Positions 15,749 through 25,106 of a stretch of DNA of 64,000 bases are shown here, piece after piece. Every line of letters begins with the position of its first letter. Position 1 is the first letter of the stretch. The stretch is from the NCBI RefSeq assembly GCF_034929435.1, contig NZ_JAYFUM010000020.1:1-64000 (forward strand), in the 5' to 3' direction. A program made the position numbers and the translations under genes. The DNA comes from Arcicella rigui (lineage in GTDB: Bacteria; Bacteroidota; Bacteroidia; Cytophagales; Spirosomataceae). Below the pieces are notes generated by a model that saw nothing but the letters and a program-made list of their open reading frames with translations, was not told the origin of the DNA and made no database searches.

Positions 15749-18202
15749 CTATCTTACTTTCAGTATTTTTATCGTTGTTCTTCTATTTTTTTGATGCTCG
15801 CTTTCTGTACAACTTACGCCATTTGTACAGCCATTAATAGGTTCTTTTTCGCCATAGCCTTTTGGATAAATTCTGTCTCCACTGATGCCTTTGCCGATGA
15901 GATAGTCTTTAGCAACTTGAGCTCTCCTCAACGACAATCTAAGATTTTCGCCATCATCTCCACGGCTATCAGTATGCGAACCCAATTCTATCACCATCGA
16001 AGGTGTTTTAGATAGAATATTTGCCAATCTATTCAATTCTTTAATTGCCTCTGGACGAAGAGTAGATGTTCCGTTCTCATAAGAAATGCTGTACAATATA
16101 ATCTTATCTCCTTCTTTGTACAATTTATCACCTTCGCCTTGTTCCATTGTACCTTGTGGCGTAATATGGTTGATAGTTTTTGCAAAACCACTTTTTGATT
16201 TTTCTACCGTAAATGAATTACAATCTGCATTCACCAAAAAAGTATATCCACCGTCGGGGCCAGAAATCACTTGCTGAACGGTATTGTCGCAAATATTTTT
16301 GAAAATTACATTTACGCCTTCTACTGGCTGATTATTGGCATCTACTACATAACCTGTAATACTTCTTTTACCTGTTTTGGACGAAACTTTAGAGTTACTA
16401 AGAATCTTTGTCATTTCTTTACGGCTTGGAGCAATTTTAAGTTCAAGCTCGTTTTTCTTTACATTATCCAACAATACTTCTAATTCAGACGAAGCCAAAG
16501 CTGATTCGCTACTTGCCGAAAAAACTAAAGAGTTGGTCTGATAACCCGCCTTGTTGATTTTGATGGTATAGTCAGTATCTTGCGTAGTACAGAAAGAAAT
16601 TTTTCCGTTACTGTCTGTTTTCTTTAATTCTGGTTTTCCACCTTTCGCTACAATGGTTACGTCTGCACTGGCTAATCCATTTTTAGTATTGGCATCGAAA
16701 ACACTAAGCGTTTTTTCATAACAATCGTTTGGTTTGCTTTCTCTCATAAAACGATAAATGTCAAAATCACTATTACTGTGTCGATTTGAACTAAAATAAC
16801 CAACTCTGCGACTGGCATCGGCAACAATACCGAAATCATCATAAATCGTATTAAAAGGCTCGCTTAAATGTAGCGGCAACGAAGTATTTTTTGTTCCATT
16901 CATTTCTACGAAGAAAATATCGTAGCCACCTTTTGTTCCTTGTCCGTTTGAAGCATAATACAAATTGCCTTTTGCATCTACGAAAGGATATTCTTCCGAA
17001 TCTTTTGAATTGACATCTTTTCCCAGATTTTTAGGTTCGCCCCAATGTCCTTTTTGATACTCCACTACCCAAATATCCATGCCACCAAAGCCTCCGTTGC
17101 GGTCTGAAGCAAAGAAAAGTAATCTTTCATCTGCTGTCCATGAAGGTTGACTTGTAGAAAAATTATTGCCATTGAAGGGTAATTCTACTGCCTCAGTCCA
17201 TCTACCATTGATATTTTCTGAAATGTATAATTTATACTTGCCTCCAACCTCATCTTTGGTGGCTGACTTAGCTCCATCTTTCACATAATCGCTTGAAAAA
17301 ATAATTTTTGTAAAGTCACGGCTAAAAGTAGCTGGCCCCCAATGATATTTTGCACCAAAAACTTTACTCAATTGTTCTGCTTGGTCGATAGTATTGATTA
17401 CTTGGTCTTCGCTAATATTGTAATTTAAGGTCTGCGAATCATTGGATGTTCTGCGGTAATCATAAGCCGATTTTGCATTTTTATTCAAGGCATTTTTCTT
17501 GATTTTTTCGATTTCCGTTTCGGCAACTTTTTGTACTTTACTAATATCGGACATATAATACAAATCCCAATATTTACTTACTTTTCCGTTTGCAGACTTC
17601 CCTGACGGAAAATCATTTGCACAAAATACAATTCCATCTTTATAATAAGCAGGACTAAAATCAGAACGAGCACTATTGAATGCTAAAAATTCAACTTTGT
17701 AAGGATAAAAATTAGAAAATGGGTCTTGTGTTTTTTTAGCATTTACATCTCCCTTTTTAGTACTTTCTTGAAGTTTAGAATCTGTCGATTGGCTTTCTTC
17801 ATACAAAGCAAAGTACTTTTGAGCTTCCTGAAGCTTACCGTTACTGGCTAATACTTGTGAAAAATGCAAGTAAGCTTTAGCGGCTTCGCCCGATAAATTA
17901 GAAGAAGTATTTAGAATCTCACGATAGACGTTTTCTGCGTTCAAACTTTCATTATTTTCCTTATAGCTAAAAGCGAGTTTTAGAAGGATGGATAATTTTT
18001 CTTTTTCAGAGAGTGTTGCCTTCCCATATTTTAAAAGCAAATTGAACTTCTCAATGGCCGAAACGTAATTTTTTGAATCAAAAACACGAATGGCTTCATT
18101 GAGTTGGGAATCAAATCGCTGAGCGATTATCTGAGTATTTGTAACAACAATGAAAAGAAAAATAAGTCCACTTTTTATTAAAAATGGCATTCTCAATCGC
18201 AT
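15749..18202 (-). CDS. PorE-like envelope protein: TPR, PD40 propeller, carboxypeptidase-regulatory-like domain, OmpA C-terminus
   Basis: An 817-residue exported protein (signal around PFLIKSGLIFLFIVVTNTQIIAQ). Helical repeats in the first 140 residues (YVSAIEKFNLLLKYGKA, AYLHFSQVLASNGKLQEAQKYF) resemble TPRs. A region of PD40/WD40-like propeller blades follows (SQPSWTADERLLFFASDRNGGFGGMDIW). Then come two carboxypeptidase-regulatory-like stretches (SADVTIVAKGG; ITGYVVDANNQPVEGVNVIF) and a C-terminal OmpA peptidoglycan-binding domain with ELGSHTDSRG and NRRTTIKIL. This order matches PorE of the type IX secretion system, but there is no lipobox here. An alternative start lies at 18190. Confidence 0.8.
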   Translation of the reverse strand: MRLRMPFLIKSGLIFLFIVVTNTQIIAQRFDSQLNEAIRVFDSKNYVSAIEKFNLLLKYGKATLSEKEKLSILLKLAFSYKENNESLNAENVYREILNTSSNLSGEAAKAYLHFSQVLASNGKLQEAQKYFALYEESQSTDSKLQESTKKGDVNAKKTQDPFSNFYPYKVEFLAFNSARSDFSPAYYKDGIVFCANDFPSGKSANGKVSKYWDLYYMSDISKVQKVAETEIEKIKKNALNKNAKSAYDYRRTSNDSQTLNYNISEDQVINTIDQAEQLSKVFGAKYHWGPATFSRDFTKIIFSSDYVKDGAKSATKDEVGGKYKLYISENINGRWTEAVELPFNGNNFSTSQPSWTADERLLFFASDRNGGFGGMDIWVVEYQKGHWGEPKNLGKDVNSKDSEEYPFVDAKGNLYYASNGQGTKGGYDIFFVEMNGTKNTSLPLHLSEPFNTIYDDFGIVADASRRVGYFSSNRHSNSDFDIYRFMRESKPNDCYEKTLSVFDANTKNGLASADVTIVAKGGKPELKKTDSNGKISFCTTQDTDYTIKINKAGYQTNSLVFSASSESALASSELEVLLDNVKKNELELKIAPSRKEMTKILSNSKVSSKTGKRSITGYVVDANNQPVEGVNVIFKNICDNTVQQVISGPDGGYTFLVNADCNSFTVEKSKSGFAKTINHITPQGTMEQGEGDKLYKEGDKIILYSISYENGTSTLRPEAIKELNRLANILSKTPSMVIELGSHTDSRGDDGENLRLSLRRAQVAKDYLIGKGISGDRIYPKGYGEKEPINGCTNGVSCTESEHQKNRRTTIKILKVR

Positions 18203-18487
18203 GGAAGTATTTCTTTTAGTTGACAATTTCTTTTTCAATTTTAGAAAAACAGTGGTATTTATTACCAAAAAATATTGGAGTCAATAGAGCATGGATACAC
18301 ACAAATCATGCCAAAGAGTATTACACAAAAAGCAATTGGAATAATGATTATCTGTAAACAGATTTAACATATTACATTTGTAAAAAATGATTTTGAGCAA
18401 ACACCCGAACAAAAAATTGTACTTTATCAATACTAAAGTCTAACCATATAAATTTTATAAACTAAAAATACATAATTAATTCAGAAG

Positions 18488-19060
18488 ATGTTGAAAAGTT
18501 TTTATAATGAAAATTTTATTGAAGCTGGCTTAGACGAAGCTGGAAGAGGATGCCTTGCAGGGCCAGTAGTGGCGGCGGCGGTAATCTTACCCAAATATTA
18601 TACTCACACACTACTCAACGACTCTAAGCAACTTACTAAAAGTCAGCGAGAAACACTTAGAAAAGACATTCTGAATGATGCGATAGCTTGGGAAATTGCC
18701 GAAGTATCAAACCAAGAAATTGATGAAATTAATATCCTGAAAGCCAGCATGAAAGCAATGCACTTGGCAACAGATAAACTGAAAGTTAGACCAGAACATT
18801 TATTGATTGATGGCAATCGTTTCCCGAATTATCCACAGATTCCACATACTTGTATTGTGAAGGGAGATACAAAGTTTTTATCTATTGCTGCGGCTTCGAT
18901 TTTGGCAAAAACTTATCGAGACGATTTAATGGAAGAGCTTGCTAAAAGTTTTCCAGAATACGGTTGGGAACACAATGCGGGCTATCCAACACCCAAACAC
19001 AGAAAAGCCATTAAAGAATTTGGTGTAACGATTCATCATCGTTTAACATTCAGAATGTAA
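18488..19060 (+). CDS. rnhB: ribonuclease HII
   Basis: A 190-residue enzyme that removes single ribonucleotides and RNA-DNA hybrids. It has the complete RNase HII signature: GLDEAGRGCLAGPVV with catalytic D16 and E17, DSKQLTKSQRE, LLIDGN with D108, and SIAAASILAKTYRDDLM ending in the last catalytic aspartate. Length and the C-terminal HRLTFRM are normal for the family. It starts with ATG at 18488 and is followed 76 bases later by the GH3-family gene on the same strand. Confidence 0.96.
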   Translation: MLKSFYNENFIEAGLDEAGRGCLAGPVVAAAVILPKYYTHTLLNDSKQLTKSQRETLRKDILNDAIAWEIAEVSNQEIDEINILKASMKAMHLATDKLKVRPEHLLIDGNRFPNYPQIPHTCIVKGDTKFLSIAAASILAKTYRDDLMEELAKSFPEYGWEHNAGYPTPKHRKAIKEFGVTIHHRLTFRM

Positions 19061-19136
19061 TTCCTCTTGATTTTGTTGCTAACTTTACCCATAATCAGAA
19101 GAACAAATTAAAAAACAATCATAAACCATAGACTTT

Positions 19137-20621
19137 ATGGGCTTTCGTTCGATTCTGGCAAAACCTTTTGCCGCTTATGTAGTACAAAATCGCCAAAAAT
19201 GGGAAAAACGTGCGGTAGAAACACAATTGGCTTTGATGAAAAGTTTGGTTGCGGATGCTTCTCATACACTTTTTGGCAAAGACCATCGCTTTGGAGAAAT
19301 TACAGATTATCAAAGTTTTAAAGAGGCTATTCCTGTACAAGATTATGAAAATCTTAAACCTTATATAGAAAAAGTAGTAGCTGGCGAAAGCGATATTCTC
19401 TGGAAAAATAAACCGCTCTATTTTGCTAAAACTTCTGGCACAACATCGGGCGTAAAATATATTCCAATTTCTAAAGAATCAATCGGTTTTCATATCAACG
19501 GAGCAAGAGACGCATTGTTGAGTTACGTACATGAAACGAGCAATTCTCAGTTTTTAGATAAAAACTTGATTTTCTTGTCGGGTTCGCCTGAGATGATTCA
19601 GAAAAATGGTGTTTTCACTGGGCGACTTTCGGGAATTGTCAATCATCATGTGCCGGGATATTTAAGAAGTAATCAAATGCCCAGTTATGAAACCAATTGT
19701 ATTGAAGATTGGGAAACAAAATTGGATAAAATCATAGACGAAACGATTGAAAAACCTATGTCTTTGATTTCGGGTATTCCGCCGTGGGTACAAATGTACT
19801 TCGACCGTATTCAAGCCAGAACGGGAAAAAAAATCAAAGATGTTTTTCCAGAATTTTCGCTCTTTGTTTATGGTGGCGTAAATTTTGAGCCGTATCGAGC
19901 TAAACTTTTTGAATCTATCGGAAAACAAATAGATTCCATAGAAACTTACCCAGCTTCCGAAGGTTTTATTGCTTACCAAGATTCGCAAAATGCCGAAGGA
20001 CTTTTGTTACTCTTGAATTCGGGTGTTTTCTATGAATTTATTCCTGTGGAAGATTACTTCAAGGAAAATCCACGCCGCTTGCACATTGGCGAAGTACAAT
20101 TGGGCGTAAATTATGCCGTAGTGATGAATACCAATGCTGGACTTTGGGGTTATTCTATTGGCGATACCGTGAAGTTTGTTTCCTTGAATCCGTACAGAAT
20201 TATTGTTTCGGGTAGAATCAAGCACTTTATTTCAGCCTTTGGCGAACACGTCATTGGCGAAGAAGTAGAAAAAGCCATGCAGTTTGCCGTACAGCGTCAT
20301 CCAGAAGTGGAGTTGGTGGAATTTACCGTTGCTCCGCAAGTAACACCACCAGAAGGAGGTTTGCCCTATCATGAATGGCTGATTGAGTTTTCAAAAGAAC
20401 CGAATAATTTAAACGCTTTCGCCAAAGACATCAATGAGAAATTAGCTCAGTTGAATGTTTATTATGACGATTTGATGACGGGAAATATTCTTCAACCTTT
20501 GAAAATAAGAGTATTACCTAAAAATGCTTTTATTGATTACATGAAATCGCAAGGAAAATTGGGCGGACAAAACAAAGTACCAAGACTATCAAACGATAGA
20601 AATATCGCTGATAAAATTTAG
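19137..20621 (+). CDS. GH3 auxin-promoter family acyl-adenylate ligase
   Basis: A 494-residue member of the GH3 family, adenylate-forming enzymes known in plants for joining amino acids to jasmonate or auxin. Bacterial members have no established substrate. The ATP-binding motif AKTSGTTSGVKYIPIS is clear, followed by SGIPPWVQMYF, FVYGGVNFEPY, ETYPASEGFIAYQ and the second nucleotide-contact region YSIGDTVKF, then a C-terminal domain with SAFGEHVIGEEVEKAM. It looks cytoplasmic with no signal peptide. It likely shares a transcript with rnhB and ends at a strong hairpin. Function in this organism is unknown. Confidence 0.88.
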   Translation: MGFRSILAKPFAAYVVQNRQKWEKRAVETQLALMKSLVADASHTLFGKDHRFGEITDYQSFKEAIPVQDYENLKPYIEKVVAGESDILWKNKPLYFAKTSGTTSGVKYIPISKESIGFHINGARDALLSYVHETSNSQFLDKNLIFLSGSPEMIQKNGVFTGRLSGIVNHHVPGYLRSNQMPSYETNCIEDWETKLDKIIDETIEKPMSLISGIPPWVQMYFDRIQARTGKKIKDVFPEFSLFVYGGVNFEPYRAKLFESIGKQIDSIETYPASEGFIAYQDSQNAEGLLLLLNSGVFYEFIPVEDYFKENPRRLHIGEVQLGVNYAVVMNTNAGLWGYSIGDTVKFVSLNPYRIIVSGRIKHFISAFGEHVIGEEVEKAMQFAVQRHPEVELVEFTVAPQVTPPEGGLPYHEWLIEFSKEPNNLNAFAKDINEKLAQLNVYYDDLMTGNILQPLKIRVLPKNAFIDYMKSQGKLGGQNKVPRLSNDRNIADKI

Positions 20622-20631
20622 CATAAAACAT

Positions 20632-20664
20632 AAAAACCTTCTGTTTGTGAAACAGAAGGTTTTT
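20632..20664. terminator. bidirectional terminator
   Basis: A perfect 15-bp stem (20632-20646 with 20650-20664) and a 3-base loop with T-runs on both strands, between the convergent GH3-family and Ppx-like genes. Confidence 0.9.
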
Positions 20665-20705
20665 TTATTCTCTCAAATTATCCCAAACTTGGACATTCTT
20701 GACAT

Positions 20706-21713
20706 TTATGGTAAATCTAACAAAAAGCCGATGGTAAAGTTTGCGTCCCAATCGAATACGAATTGTTCGCAACCTGTTGATTCAGCAATGGATTTATAGA
20801 TATTTAAACCAGCTTTAGATTTCGCATTGTCTAACTGATAAGCCGATGGAGCATCCAAAACGGTATAACGTTCTTTGTCTTTTCTTACTTTCTTCGCTAA
20901 TTCAAAAGGTACACCACCGATGATAAAACAAGTTTTACGATTTGCTTCGGGTACTTGTTTGGCTTTTTCGCTCACTTCTTTACTAACCGTTTCGTCACTT
21001 ACTCCATTCTGAAAATACTTCGCTCCATACGATTCTACGGAAGTTAATTTACCATTTTCTTTCCATGAAATTTTGGTATTTCCCGAACCAATATCCGCTA
21101 CAAATGAATTATCAGCATATTCGGCAGGTTGTACACATTTCAAGCCTAAAATTCCTTCTTGTTCTGGTGTTACGGTATTTACAAAGTATTTCAAAGATTT
21201 CAATACTTTAATGATTTTCTGAGTTCCTTCTGCTTTTACCGCTCCAGAACTTACCACAAAGTGAATATCTTTTCCACTTACGCCATAATCCAACATTCCA
21301 CCGATGTATTTTTTCAAACCTGCTCTGATGTCATCATCACTTGCCATGTTTTCAATCACCAAACTGTTTCCAAACTCTGCTTTTTCAAGCTTCCAACGTT
21401 TGTCAGCATCAATTCTGATAATAAATGAATTGAAACCACTTGCACCCAATTCAACTACTCCTTTCAATTTCCCTGCAATTGGGCCAGGAGGAGTATAATC
21501 AAAACTCTTTTTCTCGCCTTCAACGGTAGCCGAAGAATTCTCTTCAGAAGAAGATTCTTCTTTACTATCAGAAGTATTGCTGGCAGAAGCTGTTGTTGTT
21601 GGAGCTAATTTTTGGAGTGCTTCTTGTCCTCCGAATTTAGTAAAACCATAGTAAATTGCTCCTACGATAATGGCGGTAATCAATAATCGTCCCGCTACGG
21701 TTAATCTTTGCAT
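20706..21713 (-). CDS. membrane-anchored Ppx/GppA-like (actin-fold phosphatase) protein
   Basis: A 335-residue protein with one N-terminal membrane helix (about 8-23), a Ser/Glu-rich linker (40-75), then a domain with the order of Ppx/GppA exopolyphosphatases: VELGASGFNSF (87-97, like the first DIGSNS phosphate loop), VVSSGAVK (153-160, like the ATSAVR strand), VTPEQEG (181-187, in place of the SGEEEA segment), VADIGSGNTK (205-214, like the second DIGGGS loop) and IIGGVPF (264-270). The topology suggests the catalytic part is outside the cytoplasm. Motifs are diverged, so enzymatic activity is unproven. It stands alone on the minus strand. Confidence 0.6.
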   Translation of the reverse strand: MQRLTVAGRLLITAIIVGAIYYGFTKFGGQEALQKLAPTTTASASNTSDSKEESSSEENSSATVEGEKKSFDYTPPGPIAGKLKGVVELGASGFNSFIIRIDADKRWKLEKAEFGNSLVIENMASDDDIRAGLKKYIGGMLDYGVSGKDIHFVVSSGAVKAEGTQKIIKVLKSLKYFVNTVTPEQEGILGLKCVQPAEYADNSFVADIGSGNTKISWKENGKLTSVESYGAKYFQNGVSDETVSKEVSEKAKQVPEANRKTCFIIGGVPFELAKKVRKDKERYTVLDAPSAYQLDNAKSKAGLNIYKSIAESTGCEQFVFDWDANFTIGFLLDLP

Positions 21714-21730
21714 TGTTTTTGAGGGTTTAG

Positions 21731-22110
21731 TTGAGTTACGAGCTTTGAGCTTTGAGCTATGAGCCGTGAGCTTTGAGCTTTTTTTATTTCTTATATTTAT
21801 GATTTAATTCTAAACTGAAAAGTCTAAAATCTTTTTTCTTGCTTCTTGTATCTTGCTTCTAAAATCTAATTTGCTGTGAGCTTTGGGCTATGAGCTTTGA
21901 GCTTTTTTTAAGTTTTATCATGGATAGTCAAAATCAAAAAAATATATTCCTGTGTCTTGCATCCTGCGTCTTTTCTCTAAAATCCTAAAGTCATAAAGTC
22001 CTCCAGTCTCCAAATCTAAAATCTTGTCTCTTGCTTCTTGTCTCTAAAATCTAAAAATCCTAAAGTCCTCCAGTCCTAAAGTCTTCAAGTCCCAACAAAG
22101 ATATTCAAAG
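21731..22110. repeat. low-complexity word-repeat intergenic region
   Basis: About 380 bases between the Ppx-like and pbpC genes hold two GAGCTTTGAGCT word clusters (21731-21781, 21876-21907) and repeated words such as CTTGCTTCTTGTCTCTAAAATC and CCTAAAGTCCTCCAGTC in several near-copies. No open frame there looks like a gene. The remainder to 22254 shows only the pbpC upstream region. Confidence 0.7.
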
Positions 22111-22254
22111 CCCCAAGCCTCGCTATTTTTATTTGGTTATGTGGTAAAAGCAGGCATTCATTTTGTAAAATTTGATGATGAAATTGAAAAGCCTAAAATT
22201 GTTGCCGAAGTAAAAACCGAATTCATATCTTTACAAAAATCTCTTTTCGCTACA

Positions 22255-24582
22255 ATGTTCAAGCAAAAACTCATCAAAGCCTTTCAAGCAATCATCAAAA
22301 ACAAATACTTTAAAGGAATAGCCAGCCTTTTTATGCTTTTTGTTTTGTTAGATTTGATTTTTCCGTTCAGAATCAACCCCAATTATTCTACACTCATTAC
22401 CGATTCGGAAGGAAAATTACTGCACGCTTTTTTGAACAAAACCGACAAATGGCGAATGGAAACCGAGCTAAACGAAATTACGCCAACGCTCGAAAAAGCC
22501 ATCGTTTTTAAAGAAGACCGCTGGTTTCGTTGGCACTTTGGCGTAAATCCCTTTGCCGTGATGCGAGCAGGAGTGAAGAATGTACTTACAGGCAGAAGAA
22601 CCTCTGGAGCAAGTACGATTACGATGCAAGTAGTCCGCTTGCTGAATCCTCAGAAAAGAACTTATTTCAATAAATTCATCGAAATTTTTCGGGCGATACA
22701 ATTAGAATTTCATTATTCTAAAGACGAAATCTTACAGTTTTATATCAATCTTGTGCCTTATGGCTCGAATATCGAAGGCTTAAAATCAGCTTCTATTTTG
22801 TACTTTCAAAAGTCGCCCAATGTGTTGAGTTTGGCAGAAGTAACGGCTTTGACCATCATTCCCAACCGACCTTCAAGCTTGCGTTTAGGTGTAAATAATC
22901 CTTATATTTTACAAGAAAGGAATCGTTGGTTACAGAATTTCAAGGAAGAAAAAGTATTCAACGCACAAGATATTGAAGATGCCATGAACGAACCGCTGAA
23001 TGTAGTTCGCCATGAAGCACCGCATTTAGCTCCGCATCTTTCTTTGCGTTTAAAACAAGAAAATCCGACAAAATCTATCATTAAAACGGCTTTGGTTCGT
23101 CATAAACAATTGACGATTGAGAACATTGTGCAGAATTATGTCGGTCGCTTGTACGCCATGAACATTCATAATGCTGCCGTAATGGTGATTAATAATAAAA
23201 CGCATCAAGTAGAAGCTTATATCGGTTCGGCAGATTTTAATAATCCGATTGATGGCGGACAAGTAGATGGCATTCGTGCCATTCGTTCGCCGGGAAGTAC
23301 GCTGAAACCTTTACTCTATGCAACGGCTTTCGACAAAGGAATTATTACGCCAAAAACCGCTATTAACGACGTACCGACCAATTTTGGCGGTTTTGAACCT
23401 GAAAATTTTGATAAACTTTTTCATGGAAAAATCACGATAGAGTACGCCTTGGCGAACTCGCTGAATATTCCTGCGGTAAAGATTTTAAAAGAAATTTCTA
23501 CGCCTGTTTTGGTGGATAAACTCAAAAAAGCAGATTTCCAGACGGTCAAAAAGAATTCTTCCAAGCTTGGGCTTTCCTTAGTTTTAGGCGGTTGTGGCGT
23601 TACTTTAGAAGAATTGACGAATCTTTTTGCGGCTTTTGCACAAGAAGGAAATTTCCAGAAAGCTACTTATACTTTAAATGCTGATACAAAATCACGGATA
23701 AAAAATGAAATCATTTCTAAGGAATCCAGTTATTTGATTACGCAAATTTTGGCACAAATTACTCGTCCAGATTTACCCAATAATTACGATTATACTTACA
23801 GAATGCCAAAAATTGCTTGGAAAACAGGAACTTCTTTTGGTAAAAAAGACGCTTGGAGTATTGGCTACAATGCTCATTATACCATTGGCGTTTGGATTGG
23901 CAATTTTTCTGGCGAAGGCGTTCCCGAACTTTCGGGAGCAAATATTGCTACGCCTTTACTTTTTGATATTTTCAATACTGTCGATTATAATTCTTCTTCT
24001 AAATGGTTTAAAGCTCCCGAAAATATCGCTTACCGAAAAGTATGTGCCGAAAGTGGCGATGTGCCGAATGATTTTTGTACACACCAAATTGTGGATTATT
24101 ATATTCCAAGTGTATCTAAAATGACGAAATGCCAACATGCCAAGTATATTTATGTAAGTACGGATGAAAAAATAAGTTACTGTTCGCATTGTTTGCCCGA
24201 AAATGGAACGGTGCAGAAACTTTACCCAAATTATGCTCCAGAATTATTGAGTTGGTACGAAAGCAAACATATTCTCTACGAAAAAGTGCCTCCGCATAAC
24301 CCTAAATGTGAAAGAGTATTTAATACCAACGCTCCGCAAATTGTGTATCCTGTGGATGGTTCGGAGTATTTTTTGGACAAAGATGAAAACCAAAAATTGA
24401 TGCTGAATTGTCAGGTAGGCAATGAAGTAAAAACGGTTTATTGGTACATCAATGATAAATTATTGCAAAAAGCTTCACCGAATACAGAAGTATTTTTTAG
24501 ACCTGAAGCTGGCAAAATCAAAATTTCATGTAGCGACGACAAAGGGCGTAATACGGATATTTATGTGAAGGTGAATGAGTGA
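22255..24582 (+). CDS. pbpC: penicillin-binding protein 1C
   Basis: A 775-residue bifunctional peptidoglycan synthase anchored in the inner membrane by a helix near the N-terminus (GIASLFMLFVLLDLIF). The transglycosylase domain has KEDRWFRWHFGVNP with catalytic E87 and GASTITMQVVRLL. The transpeptidase has the STLK motif (S348-K351), SLN (402-404) and KTG (523-525). A BiPBP_C-type beta domain closes the protein (IVYPVDGSEYFLDKDE). The frame is open 38 codons upstream, but that part is not like the family, so the ATG at 22255 is preferred. The usual alpha-2-macroglobulin partner gene is not next to it. Confidence 0.93.
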   Translation: MFKQKLIKAFQAIIKNKYFKGIASLFMLFVLLDLIFPFRINPNYSTLITDSEGKLLHAFLNKTDKWRMETELNEITPTLEKAIVFKEDRWFRWHFGVNPFAVMRAGVKNVLTGRRTSGASTITMQVVRLLNPQKRTYFNKFIEIFRAIQLEFHYSKDEILQFYINLVPYGSNIEGLKSASILYFQKSPNVLSLAEVTALTIIPNRPSSLRLGVNNPYILQERNRWLQNFKEEKVFNAQDIEDAMNEPLNVVRHEAPHLAPHLSLRLKQENPTKSIIKTALVRHKQLTIENIVQNYVGRLYAMNIHNAAVMVINNKTHQVEAYIGSADFNNPIDGGQVDGIRAIRSPGSTLKPLLYATAFDKGIITPKTAINDVPTNFGGFEPENFDKLFHGKITIEYALANSLNIPAVKILKEISTPVLVDKLKKADFQTVKKNSSKLGLSLVLGGCGVTLEELTNLFAAFAQEGNFQKATYTLNADTKSRIKNEIISKESSYLITQILAQITRPDLPNNYDYTYRMPKIAWKTGTSFGKKDAWSIGYNAHYTIGVWIGNFSGEGVPELSGANIATPLLFDIFNTVDYNSSSKWFKAPENIAYRKVCAESGDVPNDFCTHQIVDYYIPSVSKMTKCQHAKYIYVSTDEKISYCSHCLPENGTVQKLYPNYAPELLSWYESKHILYEKVPPHNPKCERVFNTNAPQIVYPVDGSEYFLDKDENQKLMLNCQVGNEVKTVYWYINDKLLQKASPNTEVFFRPEAGKIKISCSDDKGRNTDIYVKVNE

Positions 24583-24646
24583 TGTTGGATTTCGGATTTC
24601 GGCGGTCGGATTTCAGCTTTTAGATATTGTCACATCTCTTTCGCCG

Positions 24647-24668
24647 TTGCCCGTGTCATCACGGGCAA
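24647..24668 (+). terminator. hairpin after pbpC
   Basis: A perfect 9-bp stem TTGCCCGTG-tcat-CACGGGCAA followed by TATTTTG. It resembles the second hairpin of the 74-bp repeats at 3555 and 4077 (TTGTCCGTG/CACGGACAA), with paired base changes that keep the stem. Confidence 0.6.
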
Positions 24669-24696
24669 TATTTTGTTGCTTTGCCAGTTGTTTGGA

Positions 24697-24876
24697 ATTC
24701 ACTAAATAAAATGAGCTTATATCTAAATGATGATGGCTATTCACCAAATGAAATAGGATTGTATCTAAATAATGACGACTATTCTCTAAATGAAATAGGC
24801 TTGTATCTAAATGATGATGGCTATTCACTAAATGAAATGGGCTTATATCTAAATGATGACGGCTATTTATTAGATT
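24697..24876. repeat. 42-bp tandem array A
   Basis: Four full or nearly full units of 42 bases with register starts at 24723, 24765, 24807 and 24849, plus a partial unit in front. One unit begins CTAAATGATGATGGCTATTC. Units differ at a few sites and half of these are third-position changes in the plus frame that reads LNDDGYSLNEIGLY. Confidence 0.9.
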
Positions 24877-24878
24877 AA
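24711..24878 (+). CDS. possible 55-residue repeat peptide encoded by array A
   Basis: An ATG at 24711 opens a 55-codon frame made of four 14-residue repeats (consensus GLYLNDDGYSLNEI) and ends TAA right where array B begins. Several differences between units are synonymous in this frame (GAT/GAC, GGA/GGC, TTG/TTA, TCA/TCT), which mildly favours translation. There is no clear ribosome-binding site or promoter and I know no family. It may equally be a non-coding minisatellite. Confidence 0.25.
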   Translation: MSLYLNDDGYSPNEIGLYLNNDDYSLNEIGLYLNDDGYSLNEMGLYLNDDGYLLD

Positions 24879-25086
24879 AGCCCCATAACGCCAAATTTAA
24901 GTGGCATCACGCCAGAGAAAAGCCAAATAACGCTAAATGCAAGTGGCATCACGCCAGAGAAAAACCTCATAACGCTAAATGTAAATGGCATCACGCCAGA
25001 TAAAAGCCCCATAACTCTAAATGTAAGTGGCATCACGCCAGATAAAAGCCTCATAACGCTAAATGTAGGTGGCATCACGCCAGACA
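24877..25086. repeat. 42-bp tandem array B
   Basis: Exactly five 42-base units (24877, 24919, 24961, 25003, 25045) and the start of a sixth, each containing the conserved core GGCATCACGCCAGA. It follows array A with no gap and has the same period, but a different sequence. In one plus frame the unit reads KPHNAKCKWHHAR with synonymous changes between units, but units 3 and 4 end in stop codons. Confidence 0.92.
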
Positions 25087-25106
25087 AAAGCCTGATATTA
25101 AAAAAA

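Noticed and set aside
24613..25087. Minus-strand open frames across the 42-bp arrays
   Set aside because: Differences between units are mostly amino-acid changing in these frames, and the two frames are out of register with each other. Open only because the repeat lacks stops.
24697..25090. CRISPR-like array
   Set aside because: Units are directly joined with no unique spacers, and no cas genes are near. They are plain tandem repeats.
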